Below are positions 34,135 through 41,884 of a stretch of DNA of 64,000 nucleotides, piece after piece; position 1 is the stretch's first letter; the number at the start of each line of letters is the position of its first letter. The stretch spans positions 61,586 through 125,585 of the forward strand of contig NEWT02000026.1 of the NCBI GenBank assembly GCA_002869925.2, written 5' to 3'. The DNA is from Nitrospira sp. CG24A (GTDB lineage: Bacteria > Nitrospirota > Nitrospiria > Nitrospirales > Nitrospiraceae). The translations under genes were made by a program, and so were the position numbers. The notes beneath the pieces were generated by a model. It worked only from the letters and a program-made list of their open reading frames with translations, ran no database searches and was not told the DNA's origin.

Positions 34135-34566
34135 ATGAAACGTCTCTTGTTGTCCACCGCCGTTGTTTCGCTCATCCTCTGCAGCCAGGCTCAGGCGTTC
34201 TTCGAAGAGGAAGGCCGTTGCCAGAAACGTGATCTGAAAGGTCACTGGGTCTCGTATCAGGCAGAAGTGAAAGCCAATCCCCATACCGGTGTCTGCAAAT
34301 TCTCGATTGAGAATGGGAAGGTCGAGGGCCAATGCGATTTTTCGTTGACGGACGACCAGGGCAACCCATTGGCCGGGTTGAAATTTGTCGGTGACGCAAC
34401 GATCAAGGACGATTGCTCCTCGGAACTGACCATGGACTTCACCCCGTTCGGCCGTCCATTCGTCTCCACTTTCCATCTCCAATTTCATCGGAACAAGAAA
34501 TCCTTCATCGGCCGCTGGGAGAATACCTTTGGGGCACTCGGCACGGCCAACGGAGTAAAGTTATAG
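34135..34566 (+). CDS. Small secreted protein of unknown function
   Basis: 143 residues from the ATG at 34135 (AAGGAG upstream); the longer track ORF has no support. Signal peptide about 1-20 (ending AQAF). The mature protein has three cysteines (RCQK, VCKF, QCDF) and one more (DDCSSEL), with a repeated strand pattern (GHWVSYQAEVKANPHTGVCK, KSFIGRWENTFG). It looks like a small lipocalin-like or beta-barrel-like fold, which is only an impression. No sorting signal. It shares the cargo-gene motif, so it is probably coexpressed with exosortase cargo. Confidence 0.7.
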   Translation: MKRLLLSTAVVSLILCSQAQAFFEEEGRCQKRDLKGHWVSYQAEVKANPHTGVCKFSIENGKVEGQCDFSLTDDQGNPLAGLKFVGDATIKDDCSSELTMDFTPFGRPFVSTFHLQFHRNKKSFIGRWENTFGALGTANGVKL

Positions 34567-34648
34567 ACCGCGTTCAAGTTCCCCTCGACGAAGAACCATG
34601 GACGGCCAGCTCGAAAGCTCACAGGGCCGTTTCCGCAGAGACCATGAA

Positions 34649-34693
34649 GCGGGCTGAACGGAGGATCTGCATCGATCTCTTCGTTCAGCCCGC
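34649..34693 (+). terminator. 12-bp inverted repeat downstream of small secreted protein
   Basis: GCGGGCTGAACG pairs with CGTTCAGCCCGC across a 21-nt loop, followed by CGTGCTT. It probably ends or protects the 34135-34566 transcript. Confidence 0.5.
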
Positions 34694-34767
34694 CGTGCTT
34701 AGATGATCGACGCGCGTCCCACCTGTCACGCTTGCCCTTCTCGTCCCGCCTATCTCGACGAATTTTT

Positions 34768-34783
34768 CATCACATCTGTTGCA
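34768..34783 (+). promoter_or_regulatory. Cargo-gene motif, copy 8 (CATCACATCTGTTGCA)
   Basis: Plus strand, preceded by AATTTTT and 147 bp before the ATG of the MauG-like gene 34930-36951. It links that cytochrome to the cargo genes. Confidence 0.65.
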
Positions 34784-34929
34784 AGCATAGGCACCGGAGA
34801 TAGCGAGAGGGAGGATTCTCATGGTACGCATGGGCACCTGACTCGTTGCCGCTCCCATGACCCATGAGCGGGAACCCTTGTCAGTATTCACATTGCCAGG
34901 AGAGAAGACACTTGCATACGGGAGGATTT

Positions 34930-36951
34930 ATGGCGAGCATATATGTATCGATCGGTCTTATCATTCTGTCGGTTCTGACCGCGTCCACTGGACAGGCCTT
35001 GGAAGGTGACGGGACGATTCCCCGTGTGCTCAACCCTCCCCTAGCCAGTGACCTGACGAACTTGCCGGGCGACCTGCGCGCGGTGCCGGTGCCGGGCCCC
35101 GGCGACCAGGAACTTGTGGAGTTCGTCAAGGACAAGCAGGCGGCGATCGCCTTGGGCAAGGCCCTGTTCTGGGACATGCAGGTCGGCAGCGACGGCGTGC
35201 AGGCCTGCGCAAGTTGCCACTTCCGTGCCGGCGCGGACCCGCGCTCCAAGAACCAGCTCTCGCCGGGCCTCAAACATGTCCCGCAGCAGGACCTGGATTT
35301 CAAGGTGGGCGGACCGAATTATCAGCTCACCAGCGCAGAGTTCCCGCTCACCCGACTCGCCATTGCCGGACAGCGAGGCTCCCTCGATACGGCAACCGAT
35401 AACAATGATGTCGTCAGCTCGCAGGGGGTGCCTTATCTTGACCAGGGCCCTGACCCACTCGGTTTCCAGGTGGGAAGACTCAAAACACGCCGGGTCGAAC
35501 CGCGCAACACACCGACCGTCATCAACGCCGTGTTCTACCACCGCCAGTTCTGGGACGGCCGCGCCGGGAACATCTTCAACGGGGTGAATCCTCTGGGAAC
35601 CCGTGACCCTGAAGCCCGCGTGATGGCATCGGTAGGCGGCAATCTAACCGAGGTACAAGTGGCGCTGGCGAGCTCCAGTCTTGCCTCGCAGGCGGTGGGC
35701 CCGATCGTGAGCGAGCTGGAGATGGCCGCCCCGGGCCGCACCGCTCAAGACCTCGCGCGCGATCTGCGCAAGGGCAAGCGGGCGCGCCGCCTTGGCCAGC
35801 GTGTCCATGGCTCACGGCCGTTGCAACGCCAGCTCGTCGATCCATCGGACAGTGTCCTGGGCCCACTGAGCCGCTATCCGGAGCGTGGGCTCAGGGTGAA
35901 ATCGTATAACGAAATGATCCGAACGGCGTTCCAGGAGAAGTATTGGCAGAGCGAGAAATTCGTTCAAGTGACGGAGGACGGCACTGTGTCGATCGTCGAT
36001 CGCCGTGACAGGAACCCGGACACCGACGAATACACACTGCTCGAATATAACTTCGGGCTCTTCTTCGGGCTGTCCGTGCAACTCTACGAAGCGACCTTGG
36101 TCTCCGACGATACTCCGTGGGACCGCTTCCGCCGCGACCACCCGACCGCCACTGATCCTGCGCTCAACCCTTGGACCAACGAGACCCCCAACCACATCAG
36201 CCGATTTGCGCTCTTCGGCGCCCACCTGTTCAATGACCGGACCCGCGGCCCGAACAACCTGCGCTGCAGCAATTGCCACGAGAGCGCCGAACTCACCGAC
36301 GCGTCGGTCCGGCGGATTAACTTGGCCGCCAACGGTCCGGTACGCAACCGCGACGGGAACGTCATCGACAAGGGCTTCAACAACATCGGCCTACGGCCAA
36401 CCGACGACGATTTGGGTGTGGGAGCAAGCGATGCCTTCGGTCCTCTCTCGCACAGCAAACGCCTCTTCCCGGACGGGCTGCCGGCTAGCTTCGACGGTGC
36501 GACGGTTACCAAGGGCTTCGGCATCGAGGGCGCATTCAAAATTCCCTCGCTGCGCAATGTCGCGTTGACTGCTCCGTATTTTCACAACGGCGACACCCAA
36601 TCGCTGCGCGAGGCGGTGCTGCTCTATAGCCGTGGGGGCAACGTGGCGCCGATCACGCAAACCGACGGCACACCGATTGAGCCGCTTGGCATCGCGAACA
36701 TGACGTCCGACGAGGCCGATGCCATCGTGGTGTGGCTCGAGTCACTCACCGACGAACGGGTGCGTATCGCCGGCGCTCCGTTCGACCACCCGCAACTGTT
36801 CGTGCCCAATGGCCATCAGGGGAATCAGCACCGGGTCGAGCGAGACAACCGTGGCTTCGCAAGGGACGAGATGCTGGAAATCCCGATGACGGGTGCTGCC
36901 GGTGGCCCACCGCTGCCTGGATTTCTGGAAGGCGTGTTCGGACCGCACTAA
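34930..36951 (+). CDS. MauG-like di-haem cytochrome c peroxidase family protein
   Basis: 673 residues from the ATG at 34930 (GGAGG upstream). Signal peptide about 1-23. Two c-type haem sites: CASCH (Cys93, Cys96, His97) and CSNCH (Cys446, Cys449, His450). Conserved family segments include LGKALFWDMQVGSDG, NTPTVINAVFYHRQFWDGRA and KIPSLRNVALTAPYFHNG. It is long for a bacterial CcpA (about 330 residues), matching the larger MauG/YhjA-like group. It is periplasmic. Its close paralogue lies at 39953-41815. The haem pair could oxidise peroxide or cross-link or modify protein residues of matrix proteins. The latter is inferred from the location among cargo genes. Confidence 0.87.
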   Translation: MASIYVSIGLIILSVLTASTGQALEGDGTIPRVLNPPLASDLTNLPGDLRAVPVPGPGDQELVEFVKDKQAAIALGKALFWDMQVGSDGVQACASCHFRAGADPRSKNQLSPGLKHVPQQDLDFKVGGPNYQLTSAEFPLTRLAIAGQRGSLDTATDNNDVVSSQGVPYLDQGPDPLGFQVGRLKTRRVEPRNTPTVINAVFYHRQFWDGRAGNIFNGVNPLGTRDPEARVMASVGGNLTEVQVALASSSLASQAVGPIVSELEMAAPGRTAQDLARDLRKGKRARRLGQRVHGSRPLQRQLVDPSDSVLGPLSRYPERGLRVKSYNEMIRTAFQEKYWQSEKFVQVTEDGTVSIVDRRDRNPDTDEYTLLEYNFGLFFGLSVQLYEATLVSDDTPWDRFRRDHPTATDPALNPWTNETPNHISRFALFGAHLFNDRTRGPNNLRCSNCHESAELTDASVRRINLAANGPVRNRDGNVIDKGFNNIGLRPTDDDLGVGASDAFGPLSHSKRLFPDGLPASFDGATVTKGFGIEGAFKIPSLRNVALTAPYFHNGDTQSLREAVLLYSRGGNVAPITQTDGTPIEPLGIANMTSDEADAIVVWLESLTDERVRIAGAPFDHPQLFVPNGHQGNQHRVERDNRGFARDEMLEIPMTGAAGGPPLPGFLEGVFGPH

Positions 36952-36955
36952 GGGC

Positions 36956-37022
36956 AACCGAAACGGGGACATGCTGAATTATTGCTGGAGGCTGATCGAG
37001 TCAGGCGACAAGAAAACCAGAA
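36956..37022. repeat. 67-bp direct repeat, left copy
   Basis: Begins AACCGAAACGGGGACATGCT and matches 37550-37616 at 61 of 67 positions. The two copies flank the DUF2628-type gene. Confidence 0.85.
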
Positions 37023-37157
37023 TGTCCCTCTTAAGGCTTCCCCAAAGATGCTCCAAAACCGCTCCAAGAATCATTGAGTTCTCCCTCAAACGGGGGCACA
37101 ATTCCAATGTGTTCATGCGATTATGAACCTACCTTGTCATACCAAAGGAAATGATAC

Positions 37158-37571
37158 GTGAAACAATTCAAGGTCTATGCAAATCCTCAAGGATGCCATG
37201 ATGCTGTTGAACAAGGTTGGTCGTGGAATGCTTGCGGCTTTGGTCTCTTCTGGGCGCTGTCAAAAAAGATGTGGGCTGTGGGTTTTGGAGTGTTGGCCGT
37301 GTTCTTTGCCATTTGGGGTATTGCGGTTGCGAGCATTGGAATGGAGCAAGCCACTCTCATCATCAATGTGGGAAGCGTTGTGCAGTGTGTGATCTTCGGA
37401 GCCTATGGTCTTAAATGGCAAAAGACTCATCTTGAATCAAGAGGATTCGAGTTCAAGGACACTGTTACCGCGGCAAATGGCAAAGACGCAATTGAGCTGT
37501 ATCTTAAAAAGAACGCAGAAAGTCACAGCGGTAAACCGTCGAGACTGGAAACCGAAACGGGGATATGCTGA
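37158..37571 (+). CDS. DUF2628-type small membrane protein between direct repeats
   Basis: 137 residues from a GTG start with AAAGGA upstream. The N-terminus MKQFKVYANPQG, then the QGWSWNACGFGLFWALSKKM region, and two membrane helices (GFGVLAVFFAIWGIAVASIG, IINVGSVVQCVIFGAYGL) match the DUF2628 pattern. The C-terminal tail runs into the right direct repeat, which supplies the stop. Codon use looks less GC-rich than the neighbouring genes. With 67-bp direct repeats on both sides it looks like a recently acquired cassette. Function unknown. Confidence 0.75.
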   Translation: MKQFKVYANPQGCHDAVEQGWSWNACGFGLFWALSKKMWAVGFGVLAVFFAIWGIAVASIGMEQATLIINVGSVVQCVIFGAYGLKWQKTHLESRGFEFKDTVTAANGKDAIELYLKKNAESHSGKPSRLETETGIC

Positions 37572-37616
37572 ATTGTTGCCGGAGACTGATCGAGTCACGC
37601 GACAAGAAAGCCAGAA
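37550..37616. repeat. 67-bp direct repeat, right copy
   Basis: Begins AACCGAAACGGGGATATGCT; overlaps the last codons of the DUF2628-type gene. See the left copy at 36956-37022. Confidence 0.85.
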
Positions 37617-37893
37617 CCCCCCTTTAAACCCCATTATTCATGAGCGCGTCTGCTGCATCGCGGATTTGCTGCTGCGACGCGCCTTCGGCTGGCAGGCTCG
37701 CCGCTCGCCTCCTCGACGTACTGCAGGGGACTGTCGCCCTTTTCCTGGCAACTGTCCCCGTCTGAGCAGGAGCGGGATAGCACCGCCGCAGACGGCGGAG
37801 CCAGTCCCCTTGGGCTCCGGATGCCCGTCTCGCAACGCGACGGCGCGATTTCGCGATGAACTATCATGAATACTGCGGGTTAAGGCCTCGAAA

Positions 37894-37962
37894 GTTCGCA
37901 AGTCAGAAACCAACCGGAAACAATTTCTCAAGCACATCGCCTTCGAGCTGTTGCTGCGCTAG
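37894..37962 (+). pseudogene. C-terminal remnant of spermidine-synthase-like protein
   Basis: The last 22 codons read VRKSETNRKQFLKHIAFELL, then LR and TAG. They match the end of the intact gene 30163-31719 (VRKAETYRKRFLERVAFELL, LR). Upstream homology is lost. It is followed, like the intact copy, by a cargo-gene motif and a cargo gene. Confidence 0.8.
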
Positions 37963-38060
37963 GCGGGCTGGGCCAGCAAGGGTTCGAAGTTTCGAACACT
38001 TCAGTCCTCAGCCTTGAAGTCCGCCTCACCCATCTTGCGCGCCTCGACCACACAATTTTT

Positions 38061-38076
38061 CATCGCATCTGTTGTA
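38061..38076 (+). promoter_or_regulatory. Cargo-gene motif, copy 9 (CATCGCATCTGTTGTA)
   Basis: Plus strand, preceded by CAATTTTT and 102 bp before the ATG of 38178-38888. It carries TTGTA in place of TTGCA. Confidence 0.55.
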
Positions 38077-38177
38077 ACTGGTGCACTCATCGGTAGCCCA
38101 ACCGGTTCCGGTTTTGCTAATCATACGAGCATGAGGAATTATCCTCGTATACCATGTTGTTCTAGCAAGGAGGGTTT

Positions 38178-38888
38178 ATGGCAAAATATACAGTGTCACT
38201 CGCCGTCGCCGCTCTGGGACTGTGGCTGGCTGCAACCGCTCCGTCCCACGCATCGACGGTGACGCAGCCGGGCCCGCAGACTGGACTCACGTATGAATCG
38301 CAGGTCGTCATGGGGGATGGCGACCTCGCCCACTACCATGGATCGGTCGGAGCCAAGAGTTGGGCGGAGCCGGGGCAAGCGGCCGGCAGCAAAGGCTGGA
38401 CCCACACGTCCCATTGGACCGCGCTGGATCTCACCGGCCTCAGCGGCTCCACTCTCTTGACTGTGATACTGGAGCGGGGCGATGGCCCTCCCAATCCCAC
38501 CAGCAATAATCTGTTCCCCGCCTTCAGCATTTTTTCAGGGTGGGAAACCGTGAATCCCGATACCAATAATCACACGTTCAACAATACGGGAAACATCAGT
38601 TGGGCCACCAACCTCACCTACATCGATCATGTGGCCAACATCGGCGGACCGAACGGAACCGACAGCGGAACAGGAGTCGACTCCGTTTCAAAACAGTGGG
38701 TGTTGGCTCCCGGCCTCTATACGCTCAATTACGGAGGCAATCCGTCGTTTGCCCTCGGCCAGTCCGGATTCCATGACTTCTCTGCGACCCTGGGAACATC
38801 GCCGGTGCCGGTGCCAGCCGCGGTCTGGCTGTTCGGGAGTGGAATCGCTGCTCTCGTCGGACTCGCGCGGCGCCGGATGAACGCGTAG
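38178..38888 (+). CDS. VPLPA-CTERM-type exosortase cargo protein
   Basis: 236 residues with AAGGAGG before the ATG and a signal peptide (about 1-25, ending PSHAST). The mature domain has WTHTSHWTALDL, LFPAFSIFSG and LAPGLYTLNYGGN, clearly related to 28677-29393. The sorting signal is VPVPAAVWLFGSGIAALVGL plus ARRRMNA, with VPVPA replacing VPLPA. A strong terminator follows. It sits in the third copy of the arrangement spermidine-synthase-like end, motif, cargo gene. Confidence 0.9.
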   Translation: MAKYTVSLAVAALGLWLAATAPSHASTVTQPGPQTGLTYESQVVMGDGDLAHYHGSVGAKSWAEPGQAAGSKGWTHTSHWTALDLTGLSGSTLLTVILERGDGPPNPTSNNLFPAFSIFSGWETVNPDTNNHTFNNTGNISWATNLTYIDHVANIGGPNGTDSGTGVDSVSKQWVLAPGLYTLNYGGNPSFALGQSGFHDFSATLGTSPVPVPAAVWLFGSGIAALVGLARRRMNA

Positions 38889-38912
38889 AACCTGACGTCA
38901 CAGGATGACAAG

Positions 38913-38967
38913 GAATCGGGTCGAGCAATCGAAGAAGTTTGACCGGCTCGACCCGATTCTTATTTTC
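38913..38967 (+). terminator. Strong intrinsic terminator after cargo gene
   Basis: GAATCGGGTCGAGC pairs exactly with GCTCGACCCGATTC (14 bp), followed by TTATTTTC. Confidence 0.85.
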
Positions 38968-38985
38968 ACCCGCCTACGCAGGGAG

Positions 38986-39107
38986 CCACGGCTGTCAAGC
39001 CGTGGAGGAATGCGCAGCGGGTGTCCTCCGAAGCCTTGGCGAAGGAGGACACGCTTCGGCGGGTTCCGCCGAAGACAAAAAAAGGGACCACGGCTGTAAA
39101 GCCGTGG
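38986..39107. repeat. Cluster of three hairpins with repeated sequence
   Basis: CCACGGCTGTCAAGCCGTGG (38986-39005) and CCACGGCTGTAAAGCCGTGG (39088-39107) are near-identical palindromes on either side of a third inverted repeat, GTGTCCTCC...GGAGGACAC (39021-39052). The whole is about 120 bp without coding capacity, just upstream of a cargo gene. It looks like a REP/BIME-like composite repeat. Confidence 0.65.
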
Positions 39108-39152
39108 GGCTCCACTCGATGCGATGGAACACAATATCACCGGGGAGTCGCC

Positions 39153-39800
39153 ATGACTGTGACACGTTCTCTTGGTGCACTCTGTCTCGCCCTGATGCTG
39201 GGGTTCTCGATCTGCGCCGAGCCGCCAGCCCAAGCCGCCGCGATTGACCTGACGCAGATCGATTTCGAATTCGACGGCTCGCCCTGGACTGTCGGGTGGA
39301 AGTTTTCTGTCGATACTCCCTACGCCGTAGAGTCGCTCGGCGTCTATGACTCCGACCGGGACGGCCTTGTCGGCCCCGCGCAAGTCGGCCTGTGGCTGGC
39401 GTCCGGTGGCGATCCGCTGGTTCAGACCGCCGTAGCCTCAGGAACCGCCGGTGAACTCGACGGGTATTTCCGATTCACCGCGATTGCGCCGACGCTGTTG
39501 AATCCGGGCACGGAATATATCGTGGGATCTTACGTAAGCGGGAATCTGGCGACCGCGCTGTTCGGCGGCAATGGCACGGTCGATCCGCATATCAACGTGA
39601 TCGACGCGCGCTACTCGACGGAAGGCAGCGCCGCATTCGAATTTCCAGGCTTGACCGATCCGGGCACAGAGGGCGCAGCATTTCTCGGCGGCAACTTTCG
39701 CGGCGCCGTCAGTCCCGTCCCGCTTCCCCCCGCCGTGTGGCTGTTCGGAAGCGGGGTGGCTGGGCTTGTGGGTTTGGCGCGGCGGCGAAGCAGCACATGA
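39153..39800 (+). CDS. VPLPA-CTERM-type exosortase cargo protein
   Basis: 215 residues from the ATG at 39153 (GGGGAG upstream); the longer track ORF runs through the hairpin cluster. Signal peptide about 1-27 (ending PAQAAA). The mature part (VGWKFSVDTPYAVESLGVYD, then VGLWLASGGDPL) resembles DUF4082-type beta domains found in other secreted proteins. The sorting signal is VPLPPAVWLFGSGVAGLVGL plus ARRRSST. No cargo-gene motif was found close upstream; read-through from 38178 would have to pass a strong terminator, so it may have its own promoter. Confidence 0.87.
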   Translation: MTVTRSLGALCLALMLGFSICAEPPAQAAAIDLTQIDFEFDGSPWTVGWKFSVDTPYAVESLGVYDSDRDGLVGPAQVGLWLASGGDPLVQTAVASGTAGELDGYFRFTAIAPTLLNPGTEYIVGSYVSGNLATALFGGNGTVDPHINVIDARYSTEGSAAFEFPGLTDPGTEGAAFLGGNFRGAVSPVPLPPAVWLFGSGVAGLVGLARRRSST

Positions 39801-39806
39801 TTCGTA

Positions 39807-39931
39807 TTTCGTGAAGCGTATTTCGTGAGACGTGACGTGACGCGTGGAACGGGGTTCAATTGATGATTGAACCATCGCCTGTGGGTGAGGCCTCTGAATC
39901 CGGGACGACACACGATTAACGCTTCACGAAA
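39807..39931. repeat. Inverted and tandem short repeats upstream of second MauG-like gene
   Basis: TTTCGTGAAGCG (39807-39818) is repeated in part in tandem (CGTATTTCGTGA twice) and pairs with CGCTTCACGAAA at 39920-39931. Inside lies a second inverted repeat GGTTCAAT...ATTGAACC (about 39853-39872). Confidence 0.5.
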
Positions 39932-39952
39932 GACGAAGGGGAAAGAACGACA

Positions 39953-41815
39953 ATGAACAAATTCTATTCGCAAGTCGGTATCAGTGTGGTCATCGGGATA
40001 CTCGCATTGACCGGTTCGGTTTTCTCCCAAGTCCCCGATCCGCCCCGCCCTCCGTCGCTCAAAACCGTGCCGGTGCCGGAGCCGACGAACCTTTCTGACT
40101 TTGTCAACGACCGTCAAGCCGCCATCCGTCTCGGCAAGGCGCTGTTTTGGGAGATGCAGGTCGGCAGCGACGGAGTCACCGCCTGCGCCAGTTGTCATTT
40201 CAGTTCAGGGATGGCCGACACGCGATCGAAGAATCAGCTTTCGCCAGGGCTGAAGCGTATCACGTCGACCGGCGCACCGAATCCCGACCGGACCTTCCAC
40301 AGAAATCTCGGCCCGGTGGGACAAGTGACGGGCTCCGATTTTCCTTTCTTCCCCGCGAGCAACGATGTCCTCTCTTCGCAGGGTGTCCGCAACTCCCTGT
40401 TCCTCGGCATTGGAAATGGCCCGGCTGATCTCACGCGCCAGGAACCGGATCCGGATGGATTTCGGGTCGGTTCAACGAACACCCGCCGCGTGGAACCACG
40501 GAATACGCCCACGGTGGTCAACGCCGTATTCAACCATCGTCAATTCTGGGACGGTCGAGCTGATCATGTGTTCAATGGCGTGAACGAAATGGGCGATCGC
40601 GATCCCAACGCCCGTGTCTTCCGTGCGGACACCCCGACCAACCCCATTCCCGTCCAAATCCAGATGGAGGACTCCAGCCTTGCTTCACAAGCGGTCGTCC
40701 CGCCGGTGAGTGGAGACGAAATGTCCGCTCGAGGCCGGACGATGCGGGATGTGGGCAAGAAATTCGCCCGCTGGGCGCCTCCTGGCCAGACGGCGACCAC
40801 TCTGCGCCCACTGGCCCTGCAACTCGTGCATCCGGAGGACAGCGTACTCGGTTCCTTGAGCCGGTGGCCGCAGAAAGGCCTGCACGCAGCCGGGTACTCG
40901 GAGCTGATTCAGGCTGCATTTCACCGTCAGTGGTGGGACTCGTCCAAACTGATTCGGGTGGGAACCGACGGGACACCCACCGTGATCGACCCGCCCGCTG
41001 GCCCCCTTGCCGCAAGCGACTACTCATTGATGCAATACAACTTCGCGCTCTTCTTCGGCCTGGCCATTCAGATGTATGAAACCACCCTCGTCGCCGACAA
41101 TTCGTCCTACGACCAGTTCATGGACGGCAACCCGAACGCCATCAGCCCGCAGGCCATCGCCGGCGTGGATTTCTTCCGCAACCAGATCCGCGGCCAATGC
41201 ATCAACTGTCACGAGGGCGCGGAAATGACCGGCGCCTCAGTTCGTCAAGTGCGGGCCAGCCCGACCCGAATCCGAGACGGACAAGCCGCGGATCGCGGCT
41301 TCAACAACATCGGTGTGCTGGGAACTCTTCAAGATTTGAGTTTGGGCGCGAAGGATTCCCTCGGCAATTGGCTGTCCACGGTGAAAGGCCTCACCCCGCC
41401 TCCGCCGGAACCCATCGTCGTGGACGGCGCGTTCAAGGTGCCGGGCCTGCGGAACGTCGAACTCACGGCGCCCTACTTTCACAACGGAGGCCAGCTCGAT
41501 CTCGATGCCTCGATCGAATTCTACAGCCACGGCGGAGACTCGCATGAACAGATGGTGACGCTCGACGGCATCCGCATCGAGCCGATGCCCATCTTCTCTT
41601 TTACCTCGGAGGAACACGAGGCCTTAAAAGCTTTCCTGCTCTCCTTGACCGACGAGCGGGTGCGCTTTCAACAGGCCCCGTTCGATCACCCACAACTGTT
41701 CATTCCGAACGGACCGGGCCTGCCACGCGCGATTATGCCCGGTGAGCAGCTGATGGAAATTCCCGCGGTCGGTCGTTTCGGCGGCGCGCCGCAGAAGAAA
41801 TTCCTGGAGCCATAA
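39953..41815 (+). CDS. MauG-like di-haem cytochrome c peroxidase family protein
   Basis: 620 residues, signal peptide about 1-26. Haem sites CASCH (Cys78, Cys81, His82) and CINCH (Cys416, Cys419, His420). It is a clear paralogue of 34930-36951: both have LGKALFW.MQVGSDGV, NTPTVVNAVFNHRQFWDGRA and VPGLRNVELTAPYFHNGG, and both end with FDHPQLFIPNG. Periplasmic. Unlike the first copy it lacks a recognisable cargo-gene motif and lies beside short inverted repeats. Seventy bases later follows a pseudo-receiver gene, possibly in the same transcript. Confidence 0.87.
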   Translation: MNKFYSQVGISVVIGILALTGSVFSQVPDPPRPPSLKTVPVPEPTNLSDFVNDRQAAIRLGKALFWEMQVGSDGVTACASCHFSSGMADTRSKNQLSPGLKRITSTGAPNPDRTFHRNLGPVGQVTGSDFPFFPASNDVLSSQGVRNSLFLGIGNGPADLTRQEPDPDGFRVGSTNTRRVEPRNTPTVVNAVFNHRQFWDGRADHVFNGVNEMGDRDPNARVFRADTPTNPIPVQIQMEDSSLASQAVVPPVSGDEMSARGRTMRDVGKKFARWAPPGQTATTLRPLALQLVHPEDSVLGSLSRWPQKGLHAAGYSELIQAAFHRQWWDSSKLIRVGTDGTPTVIDPPAGPLAASDYSLMQYNFALFFGLAIQMYETTLVADNSSYDQFMDGNPNAISPQAIAGVDFFRNQIRGQCINCHEGAEMTGASVRQVRASPTRIRDGQAADRGFNNIGVLGTLQDLSLGAKDSLGNWLSTVKGLTPPPPEPIVVDGAFKVPGLRNVELTAPYFHNGGQLDLDASIEFYSHGGDSHEQMVTLDGIRIEPMPIFSFTSEEHEALKAFLLSLTDERVRFQQAPFDHPQLFIPNGPGLPRAIMPGEQLMEIPAVGRFGGAPQKKFLEP

Positions 41816-41884
41816 ACAGGCCATGTTTGTGATCGATGACGACCGAATCAGCGACGGTACACAGCAGTGAAAGGAGGTTCGGCG

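Larger units (their letters stand above)
37617..38177. other. Intergenic region with decayed gene end and motif
   Basis: Apart from the C-terminal remnant at 37894-37962 and the cargo-gene motif at 38061-38076, no gene is supported. ORFs of 77 to 154 residues in the track here are low-complexity, Arg-rich frames over a GC-rich stretch and lack ribosome sites. Confidence 0.5.

Noticed and set aside
37405-37869. 154-residue plus-strand ORF after the DUF2628-type gene
   Set aside because: It starts inside that gene in another frame, crosses the right direct repeat and ends in a Pro/Arg-rich low-complexity stretch.
25884-38076. Calling the cargo-gene motif a true sigma-54 promoter
   Set aside because: Spacing and the TGCA end fit, but the near-invariant GG at -24 is missing in every copy, so only a resemblance is reported.
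38986-39107. CRISPR array
   Set aside because: Only two similar 20-bp palindromes occur and they flank one inverted repeat; there is no regular repeat-spacer pattern and no cas gene.
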